A stretch of DNA of 64,000 nt from CAXMRP01 sp964196155. GTDB taxonomy: Bacteria; Pseudomonadota; Alphaproteobacteria; Rhizobiales; Afifellaceae. The position numbers and the translations under genes are program-made. Positions 60,298 through 64,000 of this stretch are shown piece by piece (position 1 is the first letter of the stretch; each line of letters begins with the position of its first letter). A model generated the notes under the pieces. That model did no database searches and was not told the DNA's origin. It saw nothing but the letters and a program-made list of their open reading frames with translations. Location: NCBI GenBank assembly GCA_964196155.1, contig CAXMRP010000061.1:1-64000 (forward strand), read 5' to 3'.

Positions 60298-61287
60298 ATG
60301 ATTACACGCAGAACAGTCATTGCCCTTGGCGCGCTTGGCGCCCTTACCGCCATCGGCACCTTTGCCCTTACCGCCGGCCCGGTGCTTGCCCAGGACATGA
60401 AGAAAGTCGCCGTCTCCCAGATTGTCGAGCACCCGGCGCTAGATGCCGCCCGCAAGGGTCTTCTGGACGGCCTGAAAGCTGCCGGCTTCGAAGAAGGCAA
60501 AAACCTGGAATTCACTTTCCAGACCGCGCAGGGCAACCCGGCAATCGCCGCCCAGATTGCCCGGCAGTTTGTCGGCGAAGCGCCGGACGTGCTGGTTGGC
60601 ATCGCCACGCCAACGGCGCAGGCGCTGGCTGCCGCCACCAAGGATATTCCGGTGGTGTTTACCGCCGTGACCGATCCGGTCGGCGCCAAACTGGTTGCAT
60701 CAATGGACGCACCAGGCGGCAATGTCACCGGGCTTTCCGACATGTCACCGATCGAGCAGCACCTGGCGCTGATCGTCGATCTGGTGCCGACCGCCAAATC
60801 CATCGGCCTGGTCTATAATCCGGGCGAAGCCAATTCGGTGTCGCTGGTCAATGCGATCAAGCATTTCGCCCCCTCACACAATCTGACCGTGATCGAGGCG
60901 ACCGCGACCAAAAGCTCGGAGATCAAGAGCGCGGCGCAGATCGCGGCATCGAAAGCCGATGTGCTCTACGCCATGACCGACAATACCGTCGCCACGGCGA
61001 TTGATGCGTTGATCGCGGCAGCCAACCAGGCCGGCAAACCGGTGATCGCGGGCGAAACCAGCTTTGTCGATTCGGGCGCTGTCGCGGCGCTCGGCTTTGA
61101 CTATTACCAGATCGGCTATCAGACCGCCGACTATGTCGCGGCGATCCTCAATGGCGGCGATCCGGCAAGTATCCCGGCAAAAATTGCCCAAGGGTCCGAT
61201 CTGGTTCTCAATCCCAAGGCCGCCGAAATGCTCGGCGTCAAAATCCCGGCGATGATGACCAAGAACGCAACCCGGATCGTCGAATAA
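60298..61287 (+). CDS. ABC transporter substrate-binding protein, ABC_sub_bind (TrpX-like)
   Basis: A 329-residue periplasmic binding protein. A signal peptide (about 1-31, with a twin-Arg RRTVIALGALGALTA that might be Tat-like) is followed by KVAVSQIVEHPALDAARKGL, the ABC_sub_bind family start (TrpX/DUF534). Later QTADYVAAILNGGDPASIPA is also conserved. Members bind amino acids such as Trp or Tyr. A GGAGG lies eight bases before the ATG. It is the first gene of a three-gene importer operon, separated from the permease by a GC-rich hairpin. Confidence 0.88.
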   Translation: MITRRTVIALGALGALTAIGTFALTAGPVLAQDMKKVAVSQIVEHPALDAARKGLLDGLKAAGFEEGKNLEFTFQTAQGNPAIAAQIARQFVGEAPDVLVGIATPTAQALAAATKDIPVVFTAVTDPVGAKLVASMDAPGGNVTGLSDMSPIEQHLALIVDLVPTAKSIGLVYNPGEANSVSLVNAIKHFAPSHNLTVIEATATKSSEIKSAAQIAASKADVLYAMTDNTVATAIDALIAAANQAGKPVIAGETSFVDSGAVAALGFDYYQIGYQTADYVAAILNGGDPASIPAKIAQGSDLVLNPKAAEMLGVKIPAMMTKNATRIVE

Positions 61288-61328
61288 ACTGGTCGCATCG
61301 ATCCTGATGAAAAAGTTAAATCAACAGG

Positions 61329-61353
61329 CCGGGGGCGGACTTTCCGCCCCCGG
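61329..61353. repeat. Intercistronic GC-rich stem-loop
   Basis: CCGGGGGCGG-ACTTT-CCGCCCCCGG is a perfect 10-base-pair stem with a 5-base loop. No T run follows, so it is not a classical terminator. It lies between the binding protein gene and the permease gene and could stabilise the 5' mRNA segment so that binding protein exceeds permease, as in other importer operons. Confidence 0.55.
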
Positions 61354-61376
61354 TTCCTTCAGCGGGCGCTGAGCGC

Positions 61377-62273
61377 ATGTCGCTGTTTGCCTTTCTCGGC
61401 GCTATCGAAATCGGGCTGGTCTATGGTCTGGTTGCGCTCGGGGTCTATATCACCTTCCGGGTGCTCGATTTTCCCGACCTGACCGTCGATGGCAGCTTTC
61501 CGATGGGCGCGGCGGTGTCGGCGGCGGCGATCGTTGCCGGGGTTAATCCCTGGCTGGCGACGGGCATGGCGATTATTGCCGGCGGGATGACCGGGCTTGT
61601 AACCGGATTTCTGGCGATCCGCTGCGGTATCCTGCATCTTCTGGCCGGTATCTTGACGATGATCGCGGCCTTCTCGGTCAATATCCGCATTATGGGCCGG
61701 CCGAATATCGCACTGTTGAATGAGCCGACCGTGCTGGATGCCATCGCCGGGTTTACCGAAATCAGCGTCTATGCCCGGCCGATTTTTGTCGGGCTGATCG
61801 CCTTTGTGTGCGCCGGCCTGCTTATCCGGTTCCTGCACAGTGATTTTGGCCTGGCGATGCGGGCGACCGGGGTCAATAGCCGCATGGTGCGGGCCAATGG
61901 CGGCAACACGGCGATGCTGACCTATGCCGGTCTGGCCATATCCAATGCGCTAGCGGCGCTCGGCGGGTCGCTGTTTGCCCAGACCAACGGATTTGCCGAT
62001 GTGACGGCCGGTGTCGGCACCATTGTCGTTGGCCTGGCCGCGGTCATCCTCGGCGAGACTTTGTTTCGCAGCACCCGGTTGGTTGTCGTGGTGTTTGCCT
62101 GTATCGCCGGGTCGATACTCTACCGGCTGGCGATTGCCTTTGCGCTATCGACCGGGGCCTTCGGCCTGCAAGCCTCCGATCTCAATCTGGTAACCGCGCT
62201 GCTGGTCGCCGGCGCGCTGGTGATGCCGAAAATTCGCGCGGCGCGGCAGACGGCGAAGGCGGCAAAGTCATGA
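61377..62273 (+). CDS. ABC transporter permease (BPD_transp_2, TrpY-like)
   Basis: A 298-residue inner-membrane permease with about eight hydrophobic segments. ALGVYITFRVLDFPDLTVDGSF near the N-terminus and LAVSNALAALGGSLFAQTNG-like LAISNALAALGGSLFAQTN near residue 190 mark the branched-chain/sugar (type II) permease family used with ABC_sub_bind proteins. It imports the ligand of the upstream binding protein. The ATG is preceded by GAGCGC; the ATPase starts 14 bases after its stop. Confidence 0.88.
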   Translation: MSLFAFLGAIEIGLVYGLVALGVYITFRVLDFPDLTVDGSFPMGAAVSAAAIVAGVNPWLATGMAIIAGGMTGLVTGFLAIRCGILHLLAGILTMIAAFSVNIRIMGRPNIALLNEPTVLDAIAGFTEISVYARPIFVGLIAFVCAGLLIRFLHSDFGLAMRATGVNSRMVRANGGNTAMLTYAGLAISNALAALGGSLFAQTNGFADVTAGVGTIVVGLAAVILGETLFRSTRLVVVVFACIAGSILYRLAIAFALSTGAFGLQASDLNLVTALLVAGALVMPKIRAARQTAKAAKS

Positions 62274-62286
62274 CCGGATATTGGGC

Positions 62287-63081
62287 ATGATTGAGGCAAG
62301 CGGCATCAAGCTGGTGTTCAACCCCGGCACGGTACTGGAAACCCACGCCTTACGCGGTATCGATCTTGCCGTGCCGACCGGTGAATTCGTCACGGTCATC
62401 GGTTCCAATGGTGCCGGCAAATCAACATTCCTCGGGGTCTTGTCCGGCGAGACACCGGCGACATCGGGCACCGTGACGATTGACGGACGCGATGTGACCC
62501 GGCAACCGGTGCACAAGCGCGCAAACTTTGCCGCGCGGGTGTTTCAGGATCCGCTGGCCGGCACCTGCGCCTCGCTGACGATCGAGGAAAATCTGGCGCT
62601 GGCGCAGCAGCGTGGCGCGCGGCGGGGCTGGAGCCTGGCGGTCAACAATGCCAGCCGGGAGCGTTTCGCCGACCGGGTCCGGGTGCTTGGCCTGGGTCTG
62701 GAAGACCGGCTCGGCGACCGGATCGGGCTCCTGTCCGGCGGCCAGCGGCAGGCAGTATCGCTGATCATGGCGACGCTTGCCGACAGCCGGATTTTGCTGC
62801 TCGATGAGCATACAGCCGCACTCGATCCGCGCATGGCGGCATTTGTGATTGACCTTACCAACCGGGTCTATGACGAGTTCGACCTGACAATCCTGATGGT
62901 CACCCATTCGATGAAAGATGCGCTGGCCTGCGGGTCACGGACGGTGATGCTGCATCAGGGCGAGATCGTGCTGGATGTGGCAGGCGAAAAGCGCGCCGGC
63001 ATGGACGTCGCCGACCTGCTTGAAATGTTCACCAAAGTCCGCGGCGAGGCGCTGGCCGATGACGGGCTGCTTCTGGGGTAG
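62287..63081 (+). CDS. ABC transporter ATP-binding protein (TrpZ-like)
   Basis: A 264-residue ATPase. The Walker A motif is GSNGAGKST (about residues 38-46), the Q-loop is RVFQDP, the signature reads LLSGGQRQAVSL, and Walker B is ILLLDEHTAALDP (about 172-184). The H-loop His is in MVTHSMKDAL. The Walker B ending DEHTAALDP is typical for the TrpZ-type ATPases. The start ATG at 62287 lies shortly after the permease stop, in the same operon. No ribosome site stronger than GGG is visible. Confidence 0.92.
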   Translation: MIEASGIKLVFNPGTVLETHALRGIDLAVPTGEFVTVIGSNGAGKSTFLGVLSGETPATSGTVTIDGRDVTRQPVHKRANFAARVFQDPLAGTCASLTIEENLALAQQRGARRGWSLAVNNASRERFADRVRVLGLGLEDRLGDRIGLLSGGQRQAVSLIMATLADSRILLLDEHTAALDPRMAAFVIDLTNRVYDEFDLTILMVTHSMKDALACGSRTVMLHQGEIVLDVAGEKRAGMDVADLLEMFTKVRGEALADDGLLLG

Positions 63082-63104
63082 GGCGTTTTTCGCCAAACAC
63101 CGGA

Positions 63105-63914
63105 TCAGCGCAGCACCATGACCGTTTGCTTTGCCGGCAGATCGCCGATCGTCAGGGTCAGTTTCCGCTCCTTGGAAAACTTGATGTCATACGTTGCCTG
63201 AAGGCCGGCCAAAAAGCGGCCCAATGTTCCTTCGCCAAAATAATGCATCGGCAGGACAATGCGGGCGCGCAAGCGATCGAGCACCTGGATCATCGCATTC
63301 ACATCCATTGTGTGGGTACCATCGACCGGCACCATGACGACGTCGAGCCGGCCGATCGCGGCATAGTGCGCCTCGGTAGGCATGTGGTGCAGGTGCCCGA
63401 GATGGCCGATGCACAGGCCGGCGATCTCGAAAATGAAGATGGAATTGCCGAACGGCACGATGGCGCCAAGCTGGCGAATATCGGTCGGCACATTGCGGAT
63501 CAGGACATCGTCCAGTTGCAGTTCGTGCTTTGCCGGACCGCCGCCTTCGGCCCAACCGCGAAGCACATTGGGGATGCGCGGATCGGGAAGATCGGTAAAA
63601 TGTGACGTGTGGGCGCGGTTCATGGTCACCACGTCCGGCGGGTCGCCGACACCGGCATAGCCGGAATAATCGGTGGCGATTGTCACGCCCGCCTCGCTGG
63701 TAATCCGGAATGTGGAATGGCCGGCATATTCGATGGTAACAGTCGGCAATTCCATCGCGACCGGCGTCAGGGAGGCGTATTGCGCGCCGGGAAGCGCCTG
63801 CGCGATGGCAAAACATAGGCTGTTGGCCGCGTGTGTCGGGGGCGCGGCGAAACCAGCCGCCAGGACTGCAACGGCGAAAAACGCAGCGCCGGATTTCGAT
63901 GTAATAGCGCGCAT
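63105..63914 (-). CDS. Exported metallo-beta-lactamase-fold hydrolase (UlaG-like)
   Basis: A 269-residue protein. A signal peptide (about 1-30) precedes an MBL-fold domain of the UlaG/L-ascorbate-6-phosphate lactonase-like type. GHSTFRI (about 65-71) is the start of the fold, HTSHF (about 103-107) and GHLGHLHH (about 172-179) supply metal-binding His, and PMHYFGEG near the C-terminus carries another. The HxHxDH motif is only partly conserved, so the metal site may be unusual. The substrate is unknown. A GTG at 63926 is an alternative start. It converges with the ABC operon. Confidence 0.82.
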   Translation of the reverse strand: MRAITSKSGAAFFAVAVLAAGFAAPPTHAANSLCFAIAQALPGAQYASLTPVAMELPTVTIEYAGHSTFRITSEAGVTIATDYSGYAGVGDPPDVVTMNRAHTSHFTDLPDPRIPNVLRGWAEGGGPAKHELQLDDVLIRNVPTDIRQLGAIVPFGNSIFIFEIAGLCIGHLGHLHHMPTEAHYAAIGRLDVVMVPVDGTHTMDVNAMIQVLDRLRARIVLPMHYFGEGTLGRFLAGLQATYDIKFSKERKLTLTIGDLPAKQTVMVLR

Positions 63915-64000
63915 CGCCCGCAACACCCCTTCCGAATTGCCAATATCGGTCCAATGCTAGGCTGCAGTGCCGCGACAGACCAAATCAATTCGGATTGAAG

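Noticed and set aside
1..64000. CRISPR arrays, tRNA and rRNA genes, prophage
   Set aside because: No regularly spaced repeats, cloverleaf-like stretches with conserved TTCRA loops, or phage structural or integrase genes were recognised; a dedicated scan would be needed to exclude single tRNAs fully.

Overview
The window reads as a chromosomal segment of a GC-rich alphaproteobacterium, most likely in the order Hyphomicrobiales (Rhizobiales). The evidence is the fixNOQP-fixGHIS order, an ICE/Irr-type iron operator, an AbcR-like small RNA, a GGATGCGC-type intergenic palindrome, a RamB/ScfR regulator beside aceA, and TamA/TamB and AsmA proteins of alphaproteobacterial style. Family or genus cannot be fixed from the sequence alone. 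No rRNA, tRNA, CRISPR array or prophage was seen.

Layout. 1-840: right end of an IS3-like element and a poorly populated stretch with one possible small secreted protein. 0.8-9.6 kb: dihydroxyacetone kinase; an iron-type ABC binding protein and fused permease behind an ICE motif but with no ATPase gene; acetoacetyl-CoA synthetase; an AsmA-like protein. 9.6-13.8 kb: glyoxylate entry (ScfR-type regulator divergent from aceA), a small ORF and a GST. 14-22.3 kb: class III cyclase, EamA transporter, LemA with a DUF2207 protein, a membrane protein, a protease-fold protein without its catalytic triad, an AbcR-like sRNA and a 99-residue ORF. 22.3-26.5 kb: leftward group SDR, TTC38-like, extensin-like, cyclopropane synthase-like. 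26.5-27.8 kb: gene-poor. 27.8-34.2 kb: tamA-tamB. 34.2-42.4 kb: leftward fixNOQP-GHIS operon for the high-affinity cbb3 oxidase, followed by a divergent hemerythrin gene with an FNR/FixK box, an FNR-type regulator and trxB. 45.3-50.7 kb: protocatechuate branch of the beta-ketoadipate pathway (pcaC, pcaH, pcaG, catI/catJ-type CoA transferase, thiolase) bordered by two broken genes.

51.2-57.3 kb is the most interesting region. After an AT-rich spacer come a REC-PAS-GGDEF-EAL protein, an RpfC-like hybrid sensor kinase that overlaps it by one base, and, converging on them, an RpfF-like DSF synthase with both catalytic glutamates. Together these look like a complete diffusible-signal (cis-2-enoic acid) quorum-sensing module wired to cyclic-di-GMP, in which the usual RpfG (REC-HD-GYP) output is replaced by a REC-PAS-GGDEF-EAL protein. 

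57.6-64 kb: lytic transglycosylase, a second divergent class III cyclase, a three-gene ABC importer of the ABC_sub_bind (TrpXYZ-like) type, and an exported metallo-beta-lactamase-fold protein.

Functionally the segment combines two-carbon, C4-ketone and aromatic catabolism with micro-oxic respiration, iron-responsive uptake, envelope biogenesis and second-messenger signalling, as expected for a free-living soil, plant or aquatic bacterium.
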